Source: Gautieria morchelliformis (lineage: Eukaryota; Basidiomycota; Agaricomycetes; Gomphales; Gomphaceae). From it: 64,000 nucleotides of DNA. The position numbers and the translations under genes were made by a program. The notes under the pieces are model-generated. The model was given only the letters and a program-made list of their open reading frames with translations. It made no database searches and was not told the DNA's origin. The stretch covers positions 1 through 64,000 of the forward strand of contig WHVA01000574.1 of NCBI GenBank assembly GCA_015179125.1, written 5' to 3'. Positions 22,584 through 34,740 of the stretch are shown here, piece after piece. How positions within the stretch are numbered: the stretch's first letter is position 1; the number at the start of each line of letters is the position of its first letter.

Positions 22584-24508
22584 CTATGGCAGCATGGCGA
22601 CATCCTTCTCATGCTGCATATGATACCGGTGACATGCGCAACGGTTTGTTAGGTTCTCCAATTTGTCTGAACCATTCAATATAGGCCAATGTATCATCAC
22701 AATGGAACCAATCTGGGTGCCTGAAAATGACTCGGACATGGGCAACACGATAGCCTTGGGGTGTGCGTGGTTTTGTAGCATACTGTGCATCACCTCTTGA
22801 CTCACCTTTTAGACCTATGTCTTCTGCTTCCAGGTCATCATGCACCAGGGCAGTGTCAAAATGCTGCGGGATGGCTTGCCTGCGTTCATGGCAGAAGGGA
22901 ATGGCATGGGCGCTATCCTTTTGCATTTCTTCAGTGAGTCATTGAGGGGAGAGTGTCAAGATTGGTTTTTAGGCGTTAATATTGTGTATTAGTGAACACA
23001 GCGAATGCCCAAATAACTTGTGCGAATAAGTATGCGGTTCGGCAAATAGGTGAACCAACAAATGTTCACAGGATAAGAGCGCTGCCCGAATGGAGCTCGC
23101 CCTATCTACAGTCATAGCGAAATAGCCCGTGGCACTTGACAATGTAACGTGCAAGGTGTTACGGAAGGGTTGTCTAAGTAGCGACAATCCCTTCGCTGGC
23201 GAAGGTGCTCCTTCGGAGCCCTTCGCCGACAGCATAGAAAATAGTTTGAAGGCTAAGGTAATGAAGACGAAGTATGAGAACTCACCAGTGATGCCTAAGT
23301 CCTCTTCTGGTCGAAGATAGAACTCTCCAGGAGAAGGCTCAAGACGATGATCACAGCGAGGTGAAGTTTGCACAAGATGGACGATGTATGATAATTGAAC
23401 TGAGGAATATACAGGCGAATGTAAACTACTTATATCGAATGCTTGTAAGGTATCAGCGAATAGGAAAGAGCCAGTTGTGAGTCAGGGTTGGATAGGGGTG
23501 CGCAGCCATGATACAACATAGATGGAATAAACATACAATAGAGTGAAGGAGGAGTGTGAACATGAAATGACGGAGAGTAAAGGTGGCGAAGGAACTTATG
23601 TATGAAACCATGTCTTGGGACCTGCATACATGCTACACGGACTCTTCGTCTACTGGGTTGATCCCATACGACCTGCGGAAGGGACGTCCCACGAACACAT
23701 CCTGGCCATATGAACACCCAAAGGGGTTGGATCGAGAAGCTAATGGGAGCAGTGATGAACCATCATACCGGGTAGGGGGCGTCGATCGTGTTTTGATGGC
23801 GTGCCTGCTGGCGAATGATGCGAGCAGTGAATAGTCGTTCGGCGAAATGCAAGGAAGGGCGAACGGAGATGACATAGAGGAGGAGTGGTCGAAGTGGGGG
23901 GCAAAGCCGAGCAAACACAGAGGAGGAGTGGCAAAAGGGGAAACGGGGATAACTAGGTGCAGGAAATACACAGGTCATGACAATCCGATCATAGGAACAA
24001 CATCGAAAGAATGTTGAGCAGAGGAGGTGATAGGACCAGTGATGAACTACCAAGTTGGTCCAAAGATGTCGATCGTGCTTTCATGGCGTGGCTATGGTGA
24101 ATGGCGCGAGCAGTGATGATCGGTCGCCGAACACGGCAAGGGCGATCGGAGCGAACACGGAGGTGGAGTGGAGAATGGGAGGACAGAGTATCTGAGTATA
24201 GGAAATAAACGCGTCATGACAGAGAGGAGGGACCTCGAGATCTTGGCATAGACATTGATGAGGTTGTAGTTGGATGGGGTCACTCACCACCCAGGAGCTT
24301 TGCTTACCAGGTATGTTGTGAGAGCCAGGACGATATCCACAGCCCCATACTTATCCTTGAGAAATTCCAGTGACATGGAGGCTCCTTGGCGAGTTGCCAC
24401 TTGGTGGAATGTCTTGTTAGTATTGAAGATAAAACTAATAGAAGTATGATTTAAACTCTGAGTGAAAGTTAAATCAAGTAGATCCAAAGTAGCAGAGTAT
24501 ATGCGCAT
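22584..24508 (-). pseudogene. Plavaka/CACTA-like transposase, C-terminal remnant split by a solo LTR
   Basis: Minus-strand pieces resemble the C-terminal end of basidiomycete Plavaka-type (CACTA-related) transposases. These are an exon ending MSLEFLKDKYGAVDIVLALT and YLVSKAPGW (24284-24400), a segment NLINVYAKISRSLL (near 24250), and the tail FDTALVHDDLEAEDIG ... GYRVAHVRVIFRHP ... TLAYIEWFRQ (22609-22926). The order and the AYIEWF ending fit that family as I remember it. A 1268-bp solo LTR (22954-24221) cuts the gene, and frame changes are also present. The catalytic part is absent, so this is a dead fragment. Confidence 0.5.
22954..24221 (+). repeat. Solo LTR with GAGAG target duplication
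   Basis: A 1268-bp block beginning TGTCAAGATTGG and ending CGCGTCATGACA. It is flanked by GAGAG on both sides (22949-22953 and 24222-24226). A second copy in opposite orientation lies at 28382-29643 with different flanks. The two look about 90% alike over the parts I compared. With no internal coding region and its own target duplication, it is a solo LTR. Confidence 0.88.
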
Positions 24509-25350
24509 ATAACTGGGTATATGTGTCTTACAATATATGCTAGTAAGATCGATTGATTAGATGTGTAGTGAAAATGGGAGTGGAATTCACTGTCGATTCT
24601 AGTGTACAGTGTCGAATATTTAACTGTCAATAAATGTGGCTTGGCCTTCTTAGTATACAGTTGCGGACAATCAAAGTCCACCAATTTGATATCTCATGAT
24701 CGGATTTTTTTTTTTTGGACAAACTGAGTTCAGAATTGGATTAAGCAGGTCGAAATACATCAGAAAACACATCTTTTATATTTTTCATATAACTTTTGAA
24801 GGTGGCCAAATTTTTTGGACCAAAAATCCGAAAAATTTGTATGCTAAGTTGGGTTCAGAACAGCATGTAGTGGTGTAGTTGCTCTGTTTTAACCCTGCCA
24901 TTGTTGTTTTTTCTTCCAGAATATATTTTGGTACACTCGGTCATTGAGTATATTGTTATGCACCTGGTGCACAATATTTGCTGAGCTTGTGAGTCCGGCA
25001 TTGATCAGTTGACTTGGGTTGATTAGAAAATGATGTCGAGTAGTTAGATGTTAGAGCTCCTACAGTGCTTAATGCTCAAAACCGACAACTCGGTCATAGG
25101 GGAGATGCGGATTGAATCTCGTCCCAGGGAAATTTTTTTCTAGCAAAATAAAGTAGTGGAATTGGTTCTTTCCGGCCATAGCTTCATGCTCATCTCGTTA
25201 CTTTGTCCTAATTCGACCGAAATCTGAGAACTCCCCTGCATATCTGGTTTTAAAGCGGAGATGTCGGAGTTTAAACCGGTCCGGTACTTCGGCAACCTCT
25301 GGACCAGTCGTTCAGAGCAAACCAAAGCCATGGGGCACAGCAAAACCTGT
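24509..25350. other. AT-rich stretch without recognised genes
   Basis: It contains a T run near 24708 and short ORFs only. It may hold the 3' flank of the DDE transposon that ends at 25351, but I found no convincing terminal repeat. Confidence 0.4.
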
Positions 25351-25747
25351 TTATGCAGGATTATCAAGTACATTGAGACTCATCATGATCCCTGTCCCAA
25401 CTCTTCGGTGAGATCGATACTTCTTGACTGCAAACTTGGCTTGCTTAGCATTTAATCCTTTCCTGTAATCAATTAATGAGTTGTCAGACTGTAAAAGCTT
25501 GAAAACAGACTGGTAAGCATCCATATATCTCCAAGTCTTTCGGAAGAAGGATTGGATAGTTTTTGTGGAACAGGGGTCCAAAATTTGAGGAACAAGCCGC
25601 TTTGCTGTTGGAAATGTGCCATACATGGCCGCACGAAGACCTATTAAAGCAAACTTAATGAGAACTTATTTGGAATGCAAGCAGTCCTTACGAAATTTTG
25701 TCCAACCCCAATACATTTCTATGGGATTCAATTCACAGTGACACTTT

Positions 25748-26362
25748 TGTTACGAATAGGAAGATCAAGCTATACATTCATATTCATCACTAACAAAGTC
25801 ATAACAATTTCCTGGCACATCCTAGTACATGGATGTGCATGCATTTACTGCCGGCACAGCGCATCATGCGCACGTGCGCTATCACTCGCGCGCATATCTA
25901 ACCGGCGACTTCGACCCTGAGCCCGGTTCCAGGGCCGACCGAGGGATAGATCCGAGATGGAGCGCAGGAGGCGCTCCATCGTTCCTGACGCATATATTAA
26001 TCTCCATATGATAAGGTACAGCCTTGGCACCGGTGCATGCATTGCGCACCGGCGGCACTCATCGCTCCATAACCCCCTATTGTATCTAGCTTAGTATGGG
26101 TTCGTTCCAAGTAGTTAAATAGCTAGCTACTGTACAATAACAACCCAGGCAGTAAATCTCCATGTTTGTGCTCTTGTTCTAGCCCATGAGGCTTATGAAT
26201 GGATAGGTGGCATATCAGTCGGTGTTTAGTGTCGCTGTCACTGCGCCTGGTGTTCGCGCATACAGCCGTAGTTGTTCTCTCATCTCTATTCTCTCCTTAT
26301 GTTCTTTACGAACCTCACGAGCCGCTCATGCATACGCAACCCCGCCGACCATACTTTCTACA
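25748..26362. repeat. Solo LTR with ACTTT target duplication
   Basis: A 615-bp block from TGTTACGAATAGG to CATACTTTCTACA. It is flanked by ACTTT (25743-25747 and 26363-26367). It sits between the FLPK and HCELNPIEM codons of the DDE transposase. It contains two near-perfect small palindromes, GATGGAGCGC..GCGCTCCATC (about 25960) and CCGGTGC..GCACCGG (about 26031). It is a different family from the 1.27-kb LTRs. Confidence 0.85.
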
Positions 26363-28381
26363 ACTTTGGGAGAAAGTAACACTTGTGACCAGCTTCTTCA
26401 ATTACAATCTGAAGCAGCAGCTTTTCATCCATAAAGTCCTGCTGCGTAGAGAGGCATTTTGACATGAAACATGTAGTGGAAGTCCCTGGTTGTACAACAT
26501 CATTGGTAGTGCTATCTGGCTCATCCTCACCAGCAGCAGCAGCTTGTGCCTCACGTAAAAGCCGTTCCTGGGTTACTCAGGAGGCCTTGCAAAACTGGCA
26601 CTCACCAACAGGAGGTTTCCCACCATTAGCTGCTGTCAGCATTGGCATTAAGCCACGTTCCTCAAGAACAATGTGCATTCCTTTGGATTGACCCTGGAAC
26701 TCATAATTGGGATCATCAACAGTAAGATTTTCAGGGAATACCATTTGCTGTGGTTGACTATGTAGTTCAGGGGTTGGGTTGTCATTCGGGATGAATGTAG
26801 CATGCATTTTACGCTGTTTTCCTCCTGGTTTCACATTCATTTCCTTGGCATTCAATGCATCTGGTGCAAATGCACCATGAGCCGATGACTGATCAAAAAA
26901 GAACTCGCCAATGGCTCCAGGAAACATGCGCTCAAAAATTGGCAGCATGCGCTTACCCTATGTGTATTGTAATTTGTGAGCTTGGTTTGATAAGTATGAA
27001 CACATGCTACCTGTGAGATCAGTCGATCCATGTTCCACCAGCCATCATGGTTTTTTCCTGGGTATATAATCTCACGGGCATCGGTGTGCTGTAGTTGCTG
27101 TCCTGGTGGCAGGGCCAGATTCTCCTTCACCTCCTCTTCTAAGAGTACAATCCTCCCAGTGTGCTCAACAATAAAATCCGATATATGGATTGCTCTGTCC
27201 TGGCCCTTTTTCCGCAGCGGCATCTCTCCATTCTGGATCCATACCCAATGTCAGAGGTCATTTGCATGGCAAATGGACTCATCATGGAATACTGGAACAT
27301 GCAGTTTCTCATCCGGTCACAGAACTGGCTCAACAGGTTCAAGTGACTCATCATCATAAGTTTGGTGCAGTCTACAAGATCTATGAGAACAACTGTTATC
27401 AAATAGTTATTTCACTGGCCTTGCATTCTTTGACACCTCGGCCAAGTATGTTTTCTGATATTCAACAACATCCTCACGTTCATGCTCATCAACATACATG
27501 CCCTTCTTAACCTCCTTCAGCTCATACCCTAACTTCACGAGCCATCTTCTTGCACAATTCTCAGAGATCTTTTGACCTCCAAGATCTAGGCCAAGTGCTG
27601 GTATAATTACCGTACTAACTTGCCTCTGAAGTTTCAATGGTGTAATCTACGCAAAGATATGTTATTCTCGATGTATATTTGACAGAATGACTCATACCTC
27701 TCATTAGCAAGAACAGTGAGGTAACGATGAACTGCTTGGGCAATTCTTTCATTATTCAACAACGATGGGTGTGCATGGTGTTTCCCTGCATTAGTTGGTG
27801 GGAGTGTTTGGAAATTCTGGATATATTTGTGTAACATTTGGATCTTTCTCACAACGTAAGGTCCCTTCCCGATAGAGACAGCCACTGTGTAACTGGCACA
27901 CATAACCGGATTCTTGATCCGGGATGAGTTGCGATACTTCTCTTGCAGTTCCAAAAATGATTTTACCACATAAAGATGAACCAGCGATGTGAAAGATTTG
28001 TACCGTTTGGCCTCGGAAATGAGTTTCTGCACAGTTTTGTAAGTGTCTTGCATCTCTGGCTCATCCTCATCATCAGCAGTTGGGTCAACCCAAATGCTTG
28101 CCATCTCTGAAGTTTCTTGAGCACCCTCTTCGAGTATTTGGGCCGGTCGCTGTTGCGGAATGTCACCCACATTCGATTGGTCTGTTACTGGAGCCGGCAA
28201 TGACACAGGCAGCTCTTCCAAGCTCATGGATACTGAATTATCTCATGAGTAACCTGTGGTATATGGGGATGTACTGCGAGAAGAGATGTATTCCGGTTCA
28301 GGGCTTGGACTAGGTGCATTTGCACGATGCAGTTGTTTGGGGCCGAAGAATGAGGTAATCTTCGCAGAACCTGCAGCGGCC

Positions 28382-29643
28382 TGTCATGACGCATTTATTT
28401 CCCATACTTGCATACTCTGTCCTCCCATTTCTCACTCCACTTCTGTGTTTTCTCGGATCACCCTTGCCCTGTTCGGCAACCAATCTTTGCTGTTCGCACC
28501 ACTCACCATAGCCACACCAACGTACGATCGACATTTTTGGACCAACTTGGTGGTTCATCACTGTTCCTATCACCTCCTCTGCGCAACCCTCTTTCGATGG
28601 TGTTCCTATGATCGGATTGTCATGACTTGTGTATTTCCTGCACCTTGGTATCCCTGTTTCCCTTTTCGCCATACCTCCTCCGCCTTCGCTCGGCTTCGCC
28701 CCTCACTTCAACCACTCCTCCTCTATGTCCACTCTATTCGATGTTCGCCCCATTCTCCGAACCGCTATTCGCTGCTCACACATTTCGCCAGCAGGCACGC
28801 CATCAAATACGATCGATACCATTTACCCGGCATGATGGTCCATCACTAACCCCATCATCTTCTCAATCCAACCCCTTTGGGTGTTCATATGGCCAAAGTG
28901 TGTTTGCGCGATGTCCCTTCCGTAGGTCATGTGGGATCAACCCAGTAGACGAAGAGTCCATGTAGCATGTATGCGGGTCCCAAGACATGGTTTCGTACAT
29001 AAGTGCCTTTGCCACCTTTACTCCCCATTGTTTCATATTCGCACTCTTCCCTCACTCTATTGTATGTTTATTCCATTTACTTAGTATCATGACTGCGCAC
29101 CCCTATCCAACCCTGACTCACGACGGCCTCTTTCCTATTTGCTGTTACCTTGCGAGCATTTGATATAAGTAGTTTACATTCGCATGTATATTCTCCAGTT
29201 CAATTATCATACGTCGTCTATCTTGTGCAAACTTGACCTCACGGTGATCATCGTCTTGAGCCTTCTCCTGGAGATTTCTATCTTCGACCAGAAGAGGACT
29301 TAGGCATCACTGGTGAGTTCTCATACTCCATCTTTGTTACCTTAGCCTTCGAACTATTTTCTGTGCTGTCGGTAAAGGGCTCCAAAGGAGCACTTTCACC
29401 GGTGAAGGGATTGTCACTACTTAGACAGCCCTTCCGTAACACCTTGTACGTCTCATCGTCAAGTGCCACGGGCTATTTCGCTATGACTGTAGATAGGGCA
29501 AGCTCTGTTCCGGCAACCCTCTTATCTTGTGCACATTTGTTGGTTCACCTATTCGCCGAACGGCATACTTATTCGCACAAGCTATTTGGGCATTCGCTGT
29601 GTTCACTAATACACGATATTAACGCCTAAACCCAATCTTGACA
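28382..29643 (-). repeat. Solo LTR with CGGCC target duplication, inverted copy
   Basis: A 1262-bp block that on the plus strand begins TGTCATGACGC and ends CCAATCTTGACA. It is flanked by CGGCC (28377-28381 and 29644-29648). It is the inverted relative of the LTR at 22954-24221. It interrupts the N-terminal third of the DDE transposase, just before the AAGSAKITSFFGPK segment. Confidence 0.88.
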
Positions 29644-30319
29644 CGGCCTCACTGAGTACCTTCTGTTTGGCATAGCGACTCGACCATGACATTCCACTGT
29701 AAGTTGCGGGTAACTTTTTACTGAGTTTCTTCGAATTTCCAGGGCTCTCAGTCTCGAATCTCCTTGTCAGTGGATCTCTTTTGATGCTTTGAGGTTTGAC
29801 TCACCGATGCAAATACTTTTTTCCAGAATTCGCAGCTCTTTCTCGCTGCAGCCTCTGCACATTCAGCTTCGAGATCCATGCCTCCGGTCTCATCTTCGGA
29901 ATCCTCTTCTTCAAATATGTCCACATTTCTTTTTGACCCAATTTGAACAAGCTCCACCGGTCCTTCCTCATCTGTTCCAGCCTCCTCAGTTGGCTCAAGG
30001 AGGCTGAAAGCCCATGGAAAATCTGCGTCGAATTCAACGTTGTCAGCTTCTTCTGGGCCACCTTCTGGGGAATATGTGGGGTCCATCTCCACATCCAGCA
30101 GCTCATCTGCAAGGCCTGCATCGAAGCATTTACCTCCTGAGACTCTTTGTTGCTTTGCTTGTCTTGATCGTTTCTTTAGGGGAGGCATAGCCCTGAATTT
30201 GTAAATGTGGAGCGATATCTGGATGATTACGTAAGCGGCAAAAATTCGGTATTTTAGATTTATGCTCCTTTTGGTGGGCTTCCTTATGAATTTAAAATTT
30301 CTAAGTGCTGCATGCAAAA

Positions 30320-30724
30320 TTGCTTCCAGCCGAGAGTGGTCACCTCTTAGTGGTGGGCACTGTAAGCTTTTGCTTTCGGGGCAGTGTGGAGTAAGTAACC
30401 AATGTCAGCGAGCCATTGAAGAGGATACAGCTGTGAGGTGGGAGACCTGTAGAACAAAGGAGTTAAAAATATAATATGTTATTCTTTATTACTCTAGATT
30501 TCACAGTCTTTTATATACTAAATAAAATGTCAGTGTATTACTCTAAGCTGCTGTGTCGATGTTGTGCCGGCGCACGGGCACCCAGTCTCACCACCAGTTA
30601 GGAGCCTTCCAGTTCCATGGCTGAGTCATCTCCAGATTACTACAACTTCCACTTGTTTTTCCACCACAACTGTTATCCTGAACTTAATTTGGCAAATGTA
30701 ATAATGTTCAGGTCATTGAGAGCT
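30320..30724. other. Upstream flank of the DDE transposon, nothing recognised
   Basis: Presumably the 5' end of the transposon and flanking DNA. I looked for an inverted match with 24509-25350 and saw none that convinced me. Confidence 0.4.
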
Positions 30725-31160
30725 GTCAATTGCTCCTTTTTCCATATTTTTCCCGAAGGGTATTAGAATCCGCCGCCTTAAACAAGGGCTCACAAAGGCA
30801 CACGGAAGGTGCTGCATCACGTGACGATGACGATGAAGATATCCGAGTCATCGCCACAGGCACTGATGGCGCACCACTGCGCCAGAGCATCGAACAAGGC
30901 ATAGACCTGTCCAAGGTCTTATGAGACGCATACCATAAGGACCCCATGTTCTCAAATATCATGGAGCAACCAGATGCGCACCCGAGATTTGGAATCTGGG
31001 ACAGGCTGATTTGGACGAAGAATCAGCTACAGAGAGACGTCATCGCCGACCCCTGATCCATCCTTCAAGGGGGAAGGAGGCTGATCGAAATCATCATCGA
31101 TCGAGCACACCAGATAGTCGGTCACTACAGCCATCTGAAGACATCGAACTACGTTCAAAG
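30725..31160 (+). mobile_element. Gypsy-type LTR retrotransposon fossil, short pol fragment
   Basis: A fragment around the RNase H-integrase junction. It shows an acidic linker, then HPRFGIWDRLIWTKNQLQRD and LIEIIIDRAHQIVGHYSHLK, which resembles the zinc-binding start of gypsy integrases. It is a few hundred bases long, broken by a small number of interruptions, and has no LTRs, so it is an old piece. It abuts a copia fossil of opposite orientation near 31155-31165. Confidence 0.55.
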
Positions 31161-33190
31161 GTCCTTCGTTTTCCATAAGGCCTCGTAGGGTGACATATCG
31201 ATTTTGCTGTGTAGCATTCGGTTCTTCACGAAGTTCATTGTGTGAATGCCAGATACCCAGAATCGACTCGTGAGGCCGGCGTCATGCTGCAACGTGAGTG
31301 CGCCTTCCTGGAGTGTCCTGTTGTATCTCTCTGCGACTCCATTATGTTCAGGTGTGTGAGGAGTTGTTGTTTCATGAACGATTCCAAGCTCACTGCACAG
31401 TTCCTTGAACTCTCCCCCCATGTATTCCCCTCCATTATCCATTCTGATTCTCTTCACATCGACTCCCCTCTGCTTCTTCAACCACGCCAGGTATTCCTTG
31501 AACGAATTGGTAACTGTCCTGCATTCTTTGTTCTTCAGGAAATCCACTTTGACGTATCTCGTGGCGTGATCGATCCAGATGACGAAATATTTGAAACCGC
31601 CGACTGAGGTTTCGAAGGGGCCGCATAGATCTGAGGATATGATGTCACCGATCGATTCTGGAAGGTCTTCGATGTTTTTGAATGGCAAGCGGGTCTGTTT
31701 ACCGAAAGGACAGTCTGTGCAGGGACTCAGCTCCTGTCCTGCACTCAGTACTGGTAACCCGACCCCAGTCTGTCTCTTTGACATCTTCTCGATTATCGAG
31801 ATTCCAGTATGTGCCAATCTTCGATGCCACAGATACATTGGGTTGGGTTCCTTCGAATAAACGGCAGCTTCGGGTTCCGGTTTCGTAGACGGCTGTGCTA
31901 TGTAGGCGTATAAGTCGTTTATTCTTGTACCTTTGGCGATCGTCTTGTCGCCTAGCAGTAATGACGTATCGGATTTACTGAATATAACATCTACGTTGGC
32001 ATTCGTCATCCTTGCGACCAATAGCAGGTTTGCATTGAGTCTTGGAACATATATGATGTCCTTTAGAGTCAATGTGAGTGGGGATGGCTGTGCGTGTGAG
32101 TCATTCTGTATTGTGATGTGGATCGTACCACGTTGATCTGCATTGAATGAGTCCCCGCTGGATGTTTCTATTGAGATAGGGGGTGTGGGGTGAATCTCTT
32201 CAAACAGCTCGAGGATTCCACATAGGTGACTAGACGCCCCGGAATCGATCAACCAGATATGGACATTATCTTGTATTGTTGATAGCACCTCACTGCAAAG
32301 TGGTTCAGCTTACTACAATTATTGCAGGAGAACGCAGGCGTTCCGTTGTTGACTTGTTGTGGAATTTGGTTTTGGTAGGGATAGGTGAGACTATTGTTTG
32401 TTCTTGGCATTGGGTTATTGAATCGTCTTTGTGTCCTGCCCTGTGCTATGAACGCCGTAGCCGCTTGTGTCGACATCTCCACCACGTTGAGATCCGCCTC
32501 ATGTGCCTCCAACCTCTCCTTGATCTCGTCCGGCACCCTCGTGATCATCCTTATGGTCTGCGCTATAGGTCTCCATGACTCGGGGACATTCCTAAGTATG
32601 GTAGCCACGTGAGTGGAATCAGCGATTACTTCACCCGTTTTGGCAAGCTGATTCCTGAATTCCTTCATCACGGTGAGGTATGCCGAGACCGACTGCCCCT
32701 CGATCATGTGGTAGTTTTCATATTTTGTCCTGATTATACTGATTTTGCTAGGGTCGGTGGACTCAAACTTCCTAGTCAGTATGGTCCATGCTTCTGTACA
32801 TTGGTCTGTCGTGTCAATTGCGGTCTGTAGTTTGGGGGAAATGCATAAGAGGATCTGACTGTAAGCTGCATTATTTCTATCGTCCCATTCGTCCTGAAGC
32901 TGGGTTAGAGCTGTGCTGCCAACCATGTTAATTCCGGCGACAACGGTGATCTGTTGGTTAGCTATGATGGGGTAGGGATCCACACCGGTGATCGTTTTAA
33001 AGATCCCTCTGTCCCTCATCGTCACTAACAGTTCCCTCTTCCACGACATCCAGTTCTCTTTGTCCAGTTTGGGTTTGATGTCGCGGAATTTGTGTATATC
33101 GTGTTTCGGGTGTACTGTGGTTTGAGCCATGGTGAGTGTCGTGAGACTCTTAATCTGATAAGAGATACTCTGAATGTGTTTAGATTTCAT
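31155..33190 (-). mobile_element. Ty1/copia-type LTR retrotransposon fossil, gag to integrase
   Basis: On the minus strand this shows gag (about 33130-32250, with LDKENWMSWKRELLVTM and the start of a CCHC knuckle), protease (LIDSGASSHLCG, near 32250), and the integrase zinc domain and core (about 31850-31180, with WHRRLAHTGI, DCPFGKQTRLPF, and IRMDNGGEYMGGEF). It ends in the integrase. Reverse transcriptase, RNase H and both LTRs are absent. Very few interruptions are visible in the part that remains. It is a different copia family from that at 1-3225, judging by the shared integrase segment. Confidence 0.88.
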
Positions 33191-33349
33191 ATAGACATTT
33201 GATTCAAGCTTCGAGGGAAACTGAATCGAATAGAGGTCTGAATGCTGAGGGAACTGCGTATACTATGGGAACTGATTCGGTTGGGAATCTCGAGACGGTG
33301 GGGAGGTAAAACTACTGTTATTCTTACTAGACAATTACATTTGTTGGTA

Positions 33350-33821
33350 CAGTCAACTCCCTCCTAACGCATACCAGGTATAACCCATACTCCCTGAAAG
33401 GCCATACGTTTTTGGATTTCCCGAGTTGGTTTGCAGGGATTTGGTGAGTATAACCCATAGGCCATACCCCATACATATTTTGCATTATTTACCCTAGGTA
33501 TGGGTTATGATTACCCCATTGTAGCACCAAAATAGGAAATTATATTATGTAATCCATCCGAAACTGGCAAGGCCGGCATGGCTGCTAAGCTCAAATAAGA
33601 TTCTTGGTCAGTGGCTGGACAGCTGATTCAGTACCCAACACATCACATGTCACAAGCTGGTATAGAATGAGTGTAAACTACATGAATAAATTATTTAATG
33701 AACCCAAATTTTGCGCGCTTAGACCGGCGCCAATAAGCCATCTCTTGAGCACCCCATACTCCCTGAAAACGCATACCTTTGGGGCTATCCCGAGAGGTAT
33801 GCGTTAGGAGGGAGTCAACTG
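33350..33821. mobile_element. Mariner/Fot1-like MITE with TA target duplication
   Basis: A 472-bp non-coding element with 26-bp terminal inverted repeats, starting CAGTCAACTCCC and, as reverse complement of the right end, CAGTTGACTCCC. They match at 24 of 26 positions up to GCATACC. TA flanks both ends (33348-33349 and 33822-33823). CAGT termini and a TA duplication are typical of the Tc1/mariner group. Inside, the phrase CCCATACTCCCTGAAA occurs twice as a subterminal direct repeat. There is no transposase, so it depends on an element elsewhere. Confidence 0.85.
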
Positions 33822-33823
33822 TA

Positions 33824-34720
33824 CTATTTGACTACTGGAAAAGACTTGGCATTGATGCGATACGTACAGTGCGTGACGCAGAAATATAGGGGGATGTGGA
33901 GTGGAGTCTGGGACTAACCCTCAAGTGAATGGTACAAGGGAATACTGAGAGTTTGTTGTGCATAAGGCGGTGGTGTGGAGGGACATGTGTGTGATGTATA
34001 AGAGAAATTGTGGAGCAGCGGTCGAAGCCGCTCAGGGATGATCGAAAGTGTATCGTGTCTTGACTGCAACTGAATTGGTGCCTAAGCGGGGACCTGCGCC
34101 TCGGGTCGGTCCCTCGATCGAGATTGATGGGATCAACGTATATAATGTGATGATGACCGGCTTGGCGTGCCCTGTGCGCGTGCATGATAATGTATTGGTC
34201 TGGTGTCATGTGTGTGCGAGTCCGGGGATTCGGGGATGTTTCTGTGTATTGTCGTTACTTGAATATCATAACATCCACCACCACCAAGCCCATTGTCAGC
34301 GAGCCTTTCCAAAGCCGTGAGCAGTCACCCAACCTGTTCCTCACCATTTGCCGCTGCATTTGGGTTGGGATTAGGTCTCAGGCCTGCTACTTCAGGATCG
34401 GAATTATGCTTGGAACCGGAATTGGAATCATCGCCACCTCCACCACCATCACCAGGATCGCTCAGGGCGGAGGGTTCAGCGCTCAGTTCCTGGGGAACTT
34501 CACTGACACACCGTCGGCCAGCACCAATAACTCAGCGCTGGGGTGCGGGTTGAACTGACGGGGGGTTGGAATACCGGTGATGGAATGGGGGGTTTTCCGG
34601 GACGCTCGAAGCACCTCATGCACACCGAGCTTTGATTGTCAGCGTTACGCGGCTGCCTTCGGCACGGGTGTAAGATCAGGTAATCGGCATTCTGAACAAA
34701 GAGTGTAGGGAGTTCAGATA
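33824..34720. other. Stretch without a confident gene
   Basis: Overlapping short ORFs only. A CCACCACCATCACCA-type low-complexity patch is near 34430. No family was recognised. Confidence 0.4.
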
Positions 34721-34740
34721 TACTGTCAAGGTTGTGTTCG

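Larger units (their letters stand above)
25351..30184 (-). pseudogene. DDE transposase gene of a widespread basidiomycete family, nearly complete, split by two solo LTRs
   Basis: The gene starts at 30184 with MPPLKKRSRQAKQQRVSGGK, followed by an acidic region and CEFWKKVFASVS. Then come AAAGSAKITSFFGPKQ, a middle with LPPTNAGKHHAHPSLLNNER and VIIPALGLDLGG, RRWLVKLGYELKEVKKGMYV, and the catalytic core. The first Asp is in VFHDES (near 27290), the second in FFFDQSSAHGAFAPDAL (near 26890), and the Glu is in CHCELNPIEMYWGW (near 25720). The tail is TIQSFFRKTWRYMDAY ... AKFAVKKYRSHRR, with a stop at 25351. An intron fits at about 27645-27697. The ELNPIE-type end recalls the IS630/Tc1-mariner group. 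Solo LTRs at 28382-29643 and 25748-26362 interrupt it, and the frame resumes across each. A few stops and frame changes elsewhere make this copy inactive. Confidence 0.8.

Noticed and set aside
22954-29643. A single large transposon with 1.26-kb terminal inverted repeats
   Set aside because: Each repeat has its own target duplication (GAGAG, CGGCC), and each interrupts a different transposase gene, so they are two solo LTRs.
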